The notes under the pieces: generated by a model
What the model saw: the letters and a program-made list of their open reading frames with translations, nothing else
The model's database searches: none
Told to the model about the DNA's origin: nothing
Part shown: positions 1-8,164 of the stretch, one piece after another
Layout: the number at the start of each line of letters is the position of its first letter
Position numbering within the stretch: position 1 is the first letter of the stretch
Translations under genes and position numbers: made by a program
Origin: Haloferax mediterranei ATCC 33500
GTDB lineage: Archaea > Halobacteriota > Halobacteria > Halobacteriales > Haloferacaceae
DNA length: 64,000 nt
Direction: 5' to 3'
NCBI RefSeq assembly: GCF_000306765.2
Contig: NC_017944.1
Span: 1 to 64,000, forward strand

Positions 1-1239
1 CTACATCGCTGCGAAGTCTTCGCCGGAGTCGGGGAGGTATTCGATGATACTTCGGTGGGCTCCGAACTCGCTGATAATCGTCTGGAGTGCATCGACGACA
101 GTTGCGATATCGCGGTTGAGTTCGTGTTCACGGTACGTTCCACCGTCCTGACCACGATGTTCCATGTGGGAGAGCGTAAGGTTGAGAATCTCGAAATCGG
201 AGAGAAAACTGCGCATTCGACGGGCTGTTCGAGGGTCTCGGCCCTTGAAATCACAGAGTTCTTTGTAGCGCTGGTAGACAACACGCGAGCGGGCGGGAGT
301 GGCGCTTTCGGCGGCGAGCGTCGTCAACGCATAGAGCGTGAGTTGCTCGTGTTCGGTGAGGTCGCGCATGATATCCATACTCTGTTGCGCTTCGAGTTTT
401 TCCTGGGCTCGTTCGACATGGTCAGTCGTCACTGTCTCTGCGTTCTCCGCGCGAGCGAGATCGCCTGCTTTCCGGAGCAGTGTGATTGCTCGTCGGGCGT
501 CACCACCGTCCTGTCGACCGAGTGCAGCGCACAACGAGATTACCCCGTCTTCGATTGCATTCTCGTGGAACGCAATATCGGCCCGCTGTTCGAGGACTTT
601 CTGGAGTTCCTCGGTGCCATACGGAGGAAACGAAATCTCAGTCTCACAAAGTGACGACTGGACTTTTGCGTCGAGTTGCTCTCGAAACGTCGAGTCGTTA
701 CTGATGCCAATGAGACCGAGCTGAATATTGTCGATGTACCCGTTGTTGTCCGCGCGCGTGATCTGGTAGAGGAACGTGTCGTCCGTGATGTGGTCGATCT
801 CGTCGAGAACGATGATAACGGTCCCAGAGAGTTTATTCAACTCATCCCAGAGCAAGCGATAGACCTTGGACTGCGGATGACCGGTTTCGGCGATGTGATG
901 TTCGGGTTCTCGAAGGTTATTGACCAGACTAATTGCAGCCTGGTAACTCGTACTGAGACCATCACAGTTGAGCGAGATAACGGAGAGATCAACGCCGAAG
1001 TGTTCCGCCGACTCCCGGAGTTCGTTGAGCAAGAAATTCGTGACCGCGGTCTTCCCCACACCGGTCTTGCCATAGATGAAGATGTTATCGGGGTACTCAC
1101 CATTGATGATTGGTTGTAGGGCTGCTTCGTACTCCTCGATCTCGTTATCTCGCCCAACGATGTCGTCCGGTACATACTCGACCTTAAGCGTATTCCGTCG
1201 CTTATAGAGCGTATCGTCCGGCTGAAATCGAGGAGCCAT
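1..1239 (-). CDS. cdc6: Orc1/Cdc6 family replication initiator
   Basis: Archaeal replication initiator (412 aa), an AAA+ ATPase that binds origin recognition boxes and helps load the MCM helicase. Visible in the sequence: Walker A at about residues 56-64 (GKTGVGKT), Walker B around 141-148 (VIIVLDEID), and a C-terminal third compatible with the winged-helix DNA-binding domain. The length fits the family. The ATG at 1239 is followed by RFQPDDTLYKRRN, a common haloarchaeal Orc start. The stop codon is the first three bases of the window, so the gene is complete. It is read away from a repeat-rich spacer that looks like its cognate origin. The first origin repeat lies about 50 bases upstream of the start, so self-regulation is plausible (inference). 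Haloarchaea carry many orc paralogues, and I cannot say which one this is. Confidence 0.95.
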   Translation of the reverse strand: MAPRFQPDDTLYKRRNTLKVEYVPDDIVGRDNEIEEYEAALQPIINGEYPDNIFIYGKTGVGKTAVTNFLLNELRESAEHFGVDLSVISLNCDGLSTSYQAAISLVNNLREPEHHIAETGHPQSKVYRLLWDELNKLSGTVIIVLDEIDHITDDTFLYQITRADNNGYIDNIQLGLIGISNDSTFREQLDAKVQSSLCETEISFPPYGTEELQKVLEQRADIAFHENAIEDGVISLCAALGRQDGGDARRAITLLRKAGDLARAENAETVTTDHVERAQEKLEAQQSMDIMRDLTEHEQLTLYALTTLAAESATPARSRVVYQRYKELCDFKGRDPRTARRMRSFLSDFEILNLTLSHMEHRGQDGGTYREHELNRDIATVVDALQTIISEFGAHRSIIEYLPDSGEDFAAM

Positions 1240-1288
1240 GTTGTGGTCAACTGATTCAGTATTAAATTATAATTGTTTCGACCACCGT

Positions 1289-1695
1289 TTCCACTATTTC
1301 CAGTATAACCACCACTGAGCGATGGTTCCACTATTCGTATTTGACCCCGTTGTTTCCAGTATATCGCGAGCAAGTTGTGGAGGTTGTTACGGTGCTGGTG
1401 TCAGGGGAGGGTGAGATCCCCAGCGAGAGACCAACCCCACTATTTCCAGTAAATGATTCGGAACACGACGGTGGGGAGACACCCCACCATTTCCAGTAAA
1501 CCTCTGTTGCCCAAGAACCAAGACATCACGTGAGAGTAGACCAGTGGGTTCCAGTATTTCCAGTAAACGATTCTTTATATACTAGAGACACACCGCTGTT
1601 TCCAGTAAAATGGTGTGCAAGTAGAACCGCCCGACGGTGTCGAGTTTGAATAATCGAATATGACGCAACACCCCCTCCCCACTATTTCCAGTAAA
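1289..1695 (+). repeat. Direct ORB-like repeats (left array)
   Basis: Copies with core TTTCCAGTA, usually preceded by CCCCACTA or CCGCTG, lie at 1291-1308, 1345-1363, 1435-1454, 1482-1500, 1551-1568, 1591-1610 and 1671-1695, all in the same orientation. The C-rich side corresponds to the G-string of known haloarchaeal ORBs. The copy nearest the gene sits in the orc promoter region. Confidence 0.85.
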
Positions 1696-1719
1696 GGGCC
1701 ACGAAAGTGAGTCATGTGC

Positions 1720-1760
1720 TTAGAGTAAACAATAAATTTTGGGAAGATTTATATATGTAT
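1720..1760. other. AT-rich core, candidate duplex unwinding element
   Basis: The most A/T-dense part of the origin spacer (includes AATAAATTTT and ATTTATATATGTAT). It lies between the direct and the inverted ORB-like repeats, where a duplex unwinding element is expected. The assignment is positional inference. Confidence 0.55.
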
Positions 1761-1860
1761 GGTCCGAATTGGTCCGTAGGATAGCTAGTGCAAGTTTTGT
1801 GAGGTGGTGGCTAGTACTGAAACTAATCTCAGCGATAACTTAGCAGACCGTTTCTCTCGG

Positions 1861-1942
1861 TTTTACTGGAAATAGTGGGGGGAGAGTGGGGGTTGCGACA
1901 GTGCCGTCTCGTCATGTAAGCATATTAGTGGAAACAGTGGGG
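1861..1942 (-). repeat. Inverted ORB-like repeats (right pair)
   Basis: Two copies in reverse orientation: 1861-1890 (TTTTACTGGAAATAGTGGGG followed by a G-rich tail) and 1925-1942 (TTAGTGGAAACAGTGGGG). They mirror the left array and bound the AT-rich core on its other side. The 1861 copy matches the left copy at 1671-1695 almost base for base when complemented. Confidence 0.82.
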
Positions 1943-1985
1943 CCTGACAAGTGTCAGACGGCACCGCGGCACTAGACGAGCAGGA

Positions 1986-2021
1986 TGGATACGAGGATAG
2001 ATACGAGAGTAGATACAAGAG
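1986..2021 (+). repeat. Three tandem 12-bp direct repeats
   Basis: Three adjacent 12-base units: TGGATACGAGGA, TAGATACGAGAG and TAGATACAAGAG. They sit at the outer edge of the origin spacer, beyond the inverted ORB-like repeats. They resemble iterons in arrangement, but their role is unknown. Confidence 0.6.
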
Positions 2022-2083
2022 CGGCACGAGAATAGGAGCGACCAACACGAGACAGTCTTGACGACCTAGCTATCTCCTCCGAA

Positions 2084-3679
2084 TCATTTACTGGACTTTC
2101 CGAATGCGAAGAGCGTCATCGGCGTCTGGTTCGCTGCGCGTGGCGAGAGATGCTCGGTTACGAGGTCGTCGTAGAACGTGAACCCTCGCCCACCCAGTGT
2201 TCGATGAGCGTAGGTAGCGAGATAGAGTCGCCCAAGGCTCATACCACCGAGGAGTTGTGCCAGCCGGTAGCCACGGTTACCGACTTGGTTGACAATCGAG
2301 TCGACATCCGCCATGGTGTACACGTTCGCAGCGGCATCGCCGACTACTCCTTGGTCGAGTGCGAGGTGGCCAGCGGTTTGACGGCTGGTTTCACCGAGGC
2401 GTTCGAGGACGTTTCGTTTGGGATGATATTGGTACGCCCCGCTCGGGATGCTATCGACAGCATGGACGAGGCAGTAGTAATCCACCAGGTGCGAAACGTC
2501 CTCGTCACAATCGGTTGGTACCTCTCCGAGTGCCCGATCGAGGACCGTGGCGAATTTACGGTCGCTAATGGTATCGTGGCTGTATTCGCGCAACGACCCG
2601 CGACGTTCGATGGTTGTCGTGACCGGACGACTGGATGCGGTCTCAGTGTCAACGGGGTTGAGTGTGACCAGTTGGCCGTCGCCTTGGTCGTGTGTTCCGA
2701 ACACGTGGTCGCCTACGTCGACGAATTGCTCACGCCAGGCACGGACTTCCTCGTTATCTCCGAGTTTGCTCTGTCGCCAGGCGTCAGAGACGAGTGGATA
2801 GCCGACAACGTGGTCCGACAGTGGTTCTTCGTCGGGGTCGATATGCTCGATGGCCTGTGCATCCGGGGCTGGATCTCCAGACCCGACCGGAATAAGTTCG
2901 AGCGGGGCTTCTTCCGCGGGGTCGATACCGAGAAGACGTGTCACGGGTTTGTCTGCGAAACCGGAGACAACTACCGACCGATAACCGAGAGCAGATGCAA
3001 CAGCCAGCAAATTAGCGAGAATCGTCCCGGAATCCCAGAATGCGTGACGGTACGTTCGGTCGCGATACTTCCAGGCATTGCGCCACCACTGGGAGGTGGC
3101 GATGAACGTCACTGGTGCGTTCGCAACCGCCGGGAGGTCGTCTGTCATCTGTGCGAGCACACCACGGTAGTCGCCCGCCCGAAGAACGTCGAACGATTCG
3201 GACTCCGGATCGAAGTGGTAGACGCCGGGGTCGAGTCCATCGACAGCACCGGTGACGGCATAGAGATCGATGTGATAGAGTTTCCCCGTACAGGAAGCGG
3301 CCCGAAAACGCGTTTGCCTGCCGCGGATTTTCAGCGTCTTAGTTACACCCGTCGCATAGTGGCAGAGCGTTTGGAGTGTCTGGGTGTCGACTGACGGCGA
3401 CTGGGTATCGACCGATGACGAACCGACACCGTTCGATGACGAACCGACACCGTTCGATGGCGAACCAACATCCACACGTGATTCGGGTGGCGGGGTAGTA
3501 ATCGCAGACAGTGCCGGTTCGTCGGCTGAGTATCGCAACTCTTCGAGCGAGATCTGTGACAGCCCCTCGTACACCTTGTACGGTCGCGGCTTGTTCTCGA
3601 AATCGAGTGAGAACGTGTCGGCGCGGACGCGTTCCGGAGAATGTTTCGTCTGCTCGTGGTATTCGCGTGCGTCAACCAT
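2084..3679 (-). CDS. SagB/ThcOx-type nitroreductase-fold protein, duplicated
   Basis: A protein of 531 aa with two nitroreductase-like halves, as in SagB-type dehydrogenases, an FMN-binding family that oxidises azoline rings in some peptide natural products. The N-terminal half has the segment ending in RAASCTGKLYHIDLYAV and PGVYHFDPESESF. The C-terminal half repeats the pattern (RRGSLREYSHDTIS, SGAYQYHPKRN, GRGFTFYDDLVTEHLSP). The start was set at the internal Met at 3679 rather than 3694, because the haloarchaeal-looking protein begins VDAREYHEQ. Near residue 70 a 21-base repeat (3415 onward) encodes a Ser/Asn/Gly heptad linker. No leader peptide or cyclodehydratase gene is adjacent, so the substrate is unknown. 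This may be a general flavin oxidoreductase. Confidence 0.78.
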   Translation of the reverse strand: MVDAREYHEQTKHSPERVRADTFSLDFENKPRPYKVYEGLSQISLEELRYSADEPALSAITTPPPESRVDVGSPSNGVGSSSNGVGSSSVDTQSPSVDTQTLQTLCHYATGVTKTLKIRGRQTRFRAASCTGKLYHIDLYAVTGAVDGLDPGVYHFDPESESFDVLRAGDYRGVLAQMTDDLPAVANAPVTFIATSQWWRNAWKYRDRTYRHAFWDSGTILANLLAVASALGYRSVVVSGFADKPVTRLLGIDPAEEAPLELIPVGSGDPAPDAQAIEHIDPDEEPLSDHVVGYPLVSDAWRQSKLGDNEEVRAWREQFVDVGDHVFGTHDQGDGQLVTLNPVDTETASSRPVTTTIERRGSLREYSHDTISDRKFATVLDRALGEVPTDCDEDVSHLVDYYCLVHAVDSIPSGAYQYHPKRNVLERLGETSRQTAGHLALDQGVVGDAAANVYTMADVDSIVNQVGNRGYRLAQLLGGMSLGRLYLATYAHRTLGGRGFTFYDDLVTEHLSPRAANQTPMTLFAFGKSSK

Positions 3680-3779
3680 GATAACTAATCGCACGCTATC
3701 GTCAAACGATTTGGGTCTGGCAAGGCGACATGTGGTAAAAAAGACGACACGAGTGAGTCGCTACACCGGACCCCTAATA

Positions 3780-4142
3780 CTACACAGGGTCCCAGCGATA
3801 GCCGTCCCAGGACTGACTTTCGGGGGCTTTGATCCCAACTTCTGGGTCGCGTAGTTCTTCGACATACACCGGTTCGACCACATCACCGGTCTCGATGTCG
3901 TCGGTGGTTACCTGCCCGAGCGCGCGGACGGCCTGGCCGTCTACTTCGAACTCGACGATTGCCATCGTGTTCGGCTGGCGGACGCCCGGCGGGGTCGCCG
4001 TGGAGTGAGTCCACGTAACGACCTTCCCGGTCCGGTCCGAGAGGTCGAGCGTCTCCGTTTGCGGTTCACCACATTTCCGACAACGAGGGTGCGTGGGATA
4101 CGAGACGTGCCCGTTAGGACACTTGCCAGCTTCCAGGGTCAT
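3780..4142 (-). CDS. DUF35 Zn-ribbon/OB-fold protein, thiolase partner
   Basis: A small acyl-CoA-binding-type protein (120 aa) with an N-terminal rubredoxin-like zinc ribbon (CPNGH, then CRKCG) followed by an OB-fold (VVTWTHSTATPPGV to the C-terminus). In archaea such DUF35 proteins bridge thiolase and HMG-CoA synthase and shuttle the acyl-CoA intermediate. The first ribbon knuckle has a single Cys plus His (CPNGH), so zinc binding may be weakened. The start at 4142 gives an ATGA overlap with the stop codon of the upstream thiolase, which indicates translational coupling and a physical partnership. The longer frame to 4175 runs inside the thiolase and is less likely. Confidence 0.85.
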   Translation of the reverse strand: MTLEAGKCPNGHVSYPTHPRCRKCGEPQTETLDLSDRTGKVVTWTHSTATPPGVRQPNTMAIVEFEVDGQAVRALGQVTTDDIETGDVVEPVYVEELRDPEVGIKAPESQSWDGYRWDPV

Positions 4143-5290
4143 TTTGCAGCCTCCATGATGGTAGTGATGACACAATTTCCAAAGCCGCCGACGTTACAGG
4201 CCAGTGCAGTGTCGGCTTCGACTTGTCGCGGACCAGCCTCACCGACGAGCTGTTCGTATATCTCGACGCCCTGTGCAACGCCGCTCGCCCCCAGCGGGTG
4301 GCCTTTCGACTTGAGTCCCCCGGAGGTGTTGATCGGGAGGCCGCCGTCTTTTGCAGTGACGCCGTCCATCGCCAGTTCCCACGCGGCACCGTGGTCCGCA
4401 ACACCGATGCCCTCCAGTTGGAGGAATTCAAGGATTGTGAACATGTCGTGAAGTTCTGCCACATCGAGATCATCGGGTCCGACGCCGGCCATCTCGTAGG
4501 CTTGCTTACTCGATTCGACGACGCCGCCCATCACGGTTGGGTCATCACGTTCGTGGACGACGTGTGTGTCCGTTGCGCCGCCGACGCCAGAGACGATGGC
4601 ATACTCGTCGGTGATCTCTTGCGCCCGTTCTTCGGTCGTAAACATCATCGCCGCGCTCCCGTCCGTGATAGGACAGAAGTCGTACAACCGGAGCGGATCA
4701 GCGATGATTGGTGACTCCAGAGCCGTCTCGATGTCGATCTCTTTCTGGAACTGCGCTTTCGGGTTGTCGACGCCGTTCCTGTGATTCTTGACCGCGACCC
4801 GGGCCAGCGACTCCCGCGGTGCGTCGAACCGTTCGAGGTAGTTCCGGGCCGTCATCCCGGCGAATGACGGCAGCGTCACGCCGTGTTTGTACTCCTCTGG
4901 GTGGGTACAGGAGGCGATGATATCGGTTGACTCGCCCGTGGTCTTGTGGGTCATCTTCTCGCCACCGACCAACAGCGTCATCTCGCTGACTCCTGAGGCA
5001 ATCGACTGCCACGCCTCGTAGATTCCCGCCCCACCGGACGAAGAGGTCTGGTCGATTCGCTGGGTGTAGGCCGGTATCACTCCGAGATCATGGGCCAGTG
5101 CGTTCATCACCCCCGTCTGGCCTTCGAACTCGCCACTGGCCATATTCGAGACGTACAGATGGTCTACACTTGCGGGGGCGACGCCCGCATCCTCGAGACA
5201 TGCTTGGCCTGCTTCTGAGAGCAACTCACGGATCCAGGCACTCCGCTGACCGAACTTGGTCATCGATGAGCCAATCACTGCGACTTCCAT
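4139..5290 (-). CDS. Thiolase-like protein (SCP2/archaeal type), Cys replaced by Ser
   Basis: A thiolase-fold acyltransferase-like protein (383 aa) of the archaeal type that pairs with DUF35. The C-terminal histidine motif is intact (NTSGGLKSKGHPLGASG). However, the N-terminal nucleophile position, Cys in the block ACxSGG, reads TSSSGG, so Ser83 (codon at 5042-5044) occupies the Cys position. The block usually written HDCF is HDMF here. In the second thiolase of this window (15095) both cysteines are present. The protein may therefore not form the normal acyl-thioester intermediate. It is first in a two-gene operon with the DUF35 gene. Annotation as acetyl-CoA acetyltransferase would be by fold only; the true reaction is uncertain. 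Confidence 0.85.
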   Translation of the reverse strand: MEVAVIGSSMTKFGQRSAWIRELLSEAGQACLEDAGVAPASVDHLYVSNMASGEFEGQTGVMNALAHDLGVIPAYTQRIDQTSSSGGAGIYEAWQSIASGVSEMTLLVGGEKMTHKTTGESTDIIASCTHPEEYKHGVTLPSFAGMTARNYLERFDAPRESLARVAVKNHRNGVDNPKAQFQKEIDIETALESPIIADPLRLYDFCPITDGSAAMMFTTEERAQEITDEYAIVSGVGGATDTHVVHERDDPTVMGGVVESSKQAYEMAGVGPDDLDVAELHDMFTILEFLQLEGIGVADHGAAWELAMDGVTAKDGGLPINTSGGLKSKGHPLGASGVAQGVEIYEQLVGEAGPRQVEADTALACNVGGFGNCVITTIMEAAK

Positions 5291-5496
5291 ACTCGAAACT
5301 TCTCACAGGTGTCATATTATCATGTTGGTTGAGGATAATTTGTTAGATAGGGCCATGGGTGGAGATATATACCCAGCATCTCACGCCTCAGCTATGAGTT
5401 GCTGGCTCGTGTACCCTGTCTCGGTGCCGAAGACGGAACTATCATCTTCGCCGAAGGTGGGGAAGGACTATCGGGATGCCAGTGCTATGGTCATAC

Positions 5497-6009
5497 ATGC
5501 CTATCCGGACTGCGACCGAAGACGATACCGACGCCATCCTTCAGATAGCACAACAGTCCTGGAAAACCGACTATCCGGAGATTCTGACCCGCGAAACGGC
5601 CGAAGAGGCGGTCACCGACTGGTACACTCCTGAGCAGATTGTAGCGGAACTCCACAAGAGTCAGGCGCGGATTCTCGTTGCTGAACGCGAGGACACAGTC
5701 ATCGGTTTCGCACACGCGACTTGGAACAACACCGAAGGGGAGGGATACATCCTCCGGATTTACGTTCACCCCGAACACCGGCGAGAAAACGTTGGACGTG
5801 AGTTGCTCGAACAGACGTGTGCTGGCCTCGCCGAACAGGGCATCGAACGGATCAACGCGATGGTCCTCGTAGAGAACAAGCCCGGCAACGCGTTCTACGA
5901 ACGATTCGGGTTCGAACACGCCGATGAACGTGAGACGATAATCGGCGACGAACCCCACCCGGAAAACAGGTACGTGCTCGAACGTCCGTTTGAATTGGAC
6001 GGTGACTGA
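5497..6009 (+). CDS. GNAT family N-acetyltransferase
   Basis: An acetyl-CoA-dependent acetyltransferase of 170 aa. The start was chosen at ATG 5497 (MPIRTATEDDTDAI), which opens directly with the first beta strand of the GNAT fold. The acetyl-CoA-binding motif is clear (RIYVHPEHRRENVGREL, about residues 83-100), followed by the typical AMVLVENKPGNAFYERFGF segment. It stands alone between a thiolase on the other strand and a membrane transporter. The substrate (small molecule or protein N-terminus) cannot be inferred. Confidence 0.85.
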   Translation: MPIRTATEDDTDAILQIAQQSWKTDYPEILTRETAEEAVTDWYTPEQIVAELHKSQARILVAEREDTVIGFAHATWNNTEGEGYILRIYVHPEHRRENVGRELLEQTCAGLAEQGIERINAMVLVENKPGNAFYERFGFEHADERETIIGDEPHPENRYVLERPFELDGD

Positions 6010-6189
6010 CCACTGCTGTCTGTCCACGGGTGTTTCGACGAAGGCGTATCGAACGATGATAACTACGTGCCGTTCGACGACGACCACGAATTCCTTACTC
6101 CGGTCCAATTTGAACGATAGTCTCTCTCGGTGGAGACGCAAAAGGGACGTACTGTTTTGTCGCCAGCGTGAGTTCGTAAAAATCGAACC

Positions 6190-7263
6190 GTGAACCAGGT
6201 ATTGGAACGGATTCGTGTGTCTGGTCCGTATTGGGTCGGTGGCATCCTCTCGCTGACGATGTTTTTGTTCGGAATCCATTTACTGGGAGCGGTTACGGAG
6301 GCGGCGGCGGCTCCTCTCCAGCAACTCTTTGGTCGCTACGTCGCTGGCGACGCGCGAGCACTTGGCGTCAGCTGGATCGCAACGTATGCGCTGGCAAACG
6401 GGTCGGTGATCGCAGCCCTGTCAGTTTCGCTGTTCAAAACAGGAGTCGTCACGGTCTCGCAGCTATTCTTAATGGTTGCCGGGTCGCGTCTGGGTGCCGC
6501 CGCCATTGTGGTCCTAATCGGCGCACTGGACTATCTCCAGAAACGGCGGTACTCGGTGGGTGAAGCGATCAGTCTCGGGCTGCTAACGTTCCTGTTGACC
6601 CATTCGGTATATGTACCGGCGACTATCTTGGGGTACCTCTTGTTGCCTTGGCTTCGAGGTCTGTTTGAGTGTGTGGGCGAGGGGTTGGAGTTATCCTCCC
6701 AGCCGTTAGCGGTGCTGGAGCCGATGACAACCACCCTCATCGATGCTATCGGTGTCGCCCCTGGATTCGTGGTGGCCGTAATCATATTGGTTGCCGGTCT
6801 CAATCTCTTCGACCGAGTACTCAAGCGGGTTAACACTGCTTGGCTTCGCCAGCGATTCTTCCGCCGGTTTCAGCACAAGTGGGTCGCTCTCGGTTTGGGA
6901 ATTTTCATCACCAGCATCACTACGAGTGTCGCGTTCTCGCTGGGTGTCATCGTCCCGCTTTACAACCGCGGGTACCTTGAACGGCGGGAGGTCACCCCTT
7001 ACGTGCTGGGCGCAAACATCGGCACGCTCTTCGATACGGTTGTAGTCGCAGTGGTCCTAAAGTCTCCAGACGGTGTGACGCTCGTCGTGTCACTACTCGC
7101 CGTTGGGACTCTCATTACGTTGGGAATACTACTGGGGTTCTCAACGTACCTCGAAACAATCGACGTCGTCCATACCCGACTGGTCGAGGACCAACGGTAT
7201 CTCGTTGCCTTTCTGATCTCACTGGTCGTCGTTCCAGTCGTGATTACTGTGCTTCCCTTCTAA
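6190..7263 (+). CDS. Na/Pi-cotransporter-like membrane protein
   Basis: A 357-aa integral membrane protein with around nine hydrophobic segments, related to the NptA/PhoU-type Na/Pi cotransporter family. The family hallmark GANIGT is present (VLGANIGTLFDTVVVAVVL), and SITTSVAFSLGVIVPLYNRG corresponds to the preceding Ser/Thr-rich substrate motif. The second GANIGT-like half is weaker in the N-terminal region. The start codon is GTG at 6190. A cytosolic Arg-rich loop (VLKRVNTAWLRQRFFRRFQHKW) divides the two halves. An 84-bp palindromic element begins eight bases after the stop. It leads a group of ion-transport and stress genes. Phosphate is the family substrate but is not proven here. Confidence 0.75.
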   Translation: MNQVLERIRVSGPYWVGGILSLTMFLFGIHLLGAVTEAAAAPLQQLFGRYVAGDARALGVSWIATYALANGSVIAALSVSLFKTGVVTVSQLFLMVAGSRLGAAAIVVLIGALDYLQKRRYSVGEAISLGLLTFLLTHSVYVPATILGYLLLPWLRGLFECVGEGLELSSQPLAVLEPMTTTLIDAIGVAPGFVVAVIILVAGLNLFDRVLKRVNTAWLRQRFFRRFQHKWVALGLGIFITSITTSVAFSLGVIVPLYNRGYLERREVTPYVLGANIGTLFDTVVVAVVLKSPDGVTLVVSLLAVGTLITLGILLGFSTYLETIDVVHTRLVEDQRYLVAFLISLVVVPVVITVLPF

Positions 7264-7270
7264 TACAAGC

Positions 7271-7354
7271 TATAGTAGCGTTTGCAAGTCATTGCACACT
7301 CAATCGACCGTTATCGTACGATCGGATGTGTCACCAGTTGCAAACGCTACTATA
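7271..7354 (+). repeat. 84-bp palindromic element, copy A
   Basis: Begins TATAGTAGCGTTTGCAA and ends with its exact 17-base reverse complement. The interior (around GCACAC and GTGTCACC) is only partly self-complementary and gives the element an orientation. It starts eight bases after the stop codon of the transporter gene. The same element recurs at 9411, 31498 (reversed), 32530 (reversed), 47196, and truncated at 41083. Confidence 0.92.
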
Positions 7355-7469
7355 GTAGCCGTCTTTTCCCTACTTTGCCTGGATACGCTTACACCCATGG
7401 ATACGCTTGCATCGTTCGTACCAGTCATCCCCCCGGACTCTCTTTTAGCCTCCGTACCGAAGACCCATT

Positions 7470-7898
7470 GTGCCCGATATCGAGCGGCTCCTCGTGGCGT
7501 TCGATGCGACTCCGCTCGCGGAGAAAGCTCTCGAACACGCACTCACGACGTACCCGGAAACAGAGATCACTGTCCTCCATGTAATCGACTACGTCGAAGA
7601 GAGGTACGGAGCGGAGTCGCTAGTCGGCACTGAGGAACTTCGAGAGCGGGCCCATAACCGGTCGTCGAAACTGCTTGACAACGCTACGGACATGGCCGCT
7701 GAACATGACCGAACGGTGTCGACGGCAATCCGAGTCGGCGATCCCGCTCGCGAAATCATCAGATACGCTGAAGAGCGCGACGTCGATACGATCGTGATCG
7801 GCAGCCATGGACGTTCTTTTGTTGTCCGGATGCTCCTCGGGTCAGTTGCCGAAGCAGTGGTACGACGCGCGCCGACGCCCGTATTAGTCGTCAGGTAA
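7470..7898 (+). CDS. Universal stress protein, UspA family
   Basis: A single-domain UspA protein (142 aa) with the classic start (LLVAFDATPLAEKALEHAL) and the ATP-binding C-terminal motif GSHGRSFVVRMLLGSVAEAVVRRAPTPVLVV (pattern G2xG9xS). These cytosolic nucleotide-binding proteins often modulate transporters or stress responses. The start is GTG at 7470, which gives the conserved N-terminal strand with no extra residues. It lies between the Na/Pi-like transporter and the MgtC-like protein, in keeping with the haloarchaeal habit of pairing UspA with membrane transporters. Confidence 0.9.
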   Translation: MPDIERLLVAFDATPLAEKALEHALTTYPETEITVLHVIDYVEERYGAESLVGTEELRERAHNRSSKLLDNATDMAAEHDRTVSTAIRVGDPAREIIRYAEERDVDTIVIGSHGRSFVVRMLLGSVAEAVVRRAPTPVLVVR

Positions 7899-8164
7899 AC
7901 CGCCTTGACCTCCACGCCTCGCAAGCGTATTCTCGACTGCTGTGATAGCCATCACCGACGTACATTGTGAGTCGCTATCTATGGATTACCCATCCACCGC
8001 AGCCCAGAGAGTCCCGATAGCGATGCCGGTCGTTGTTCCACCGAACCTGATGGAAACAGAAAGCAGTGGATGCTATTTGTCCCCTCACCCAATAGCAGAT
8101 TCTCAACGGTTGCAGGTTGTCACGCCCGAAGTTTGACAACTGGGTACGGCGAAGTTTGAATGGG

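Larger units (their letters stand above)
1240..2083. other. Putative replication origin (orc-adjacent, ORB repeats)
   Basis: An 844-base gene-free spacer upstream of the orc gene. It contains at least seven copies of a C-rich/TTTCCAGTAAA motif on the plus strand (1291-1695), then an AT-rich stretch (about 1720-1760), then two copies in the opposite orientation (1861-1890 and 1925-1942). ORBs of inverted polarity flanking an AT-rich unwinding element next to orc1/cdc6 is the established haloarchaeal origin layout. Whether this origin drives a chromosome or a plasmid cannot be told from the window. Confidence 0.88.

Noticed and set aside
1863..2048. 61-codon minus-strand frame in the origin spacer
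   Set aside because: It covers the inverted ORB copies and the 12-bp repeats; low-complexity Leu/Ser/Pro sequence without coding character.
2150..3394. 414-codon plus-strand frame opposite the SagB-like gene
   Set aside because: Antisense shadow of a clear two-domain nitroreductase protein; composition is not that of a known family.
5491..6279. 262-codon minus-strand frame
   Set aside because: Antisense to the GNAT gene and runs into unrelated spacer; no motif.
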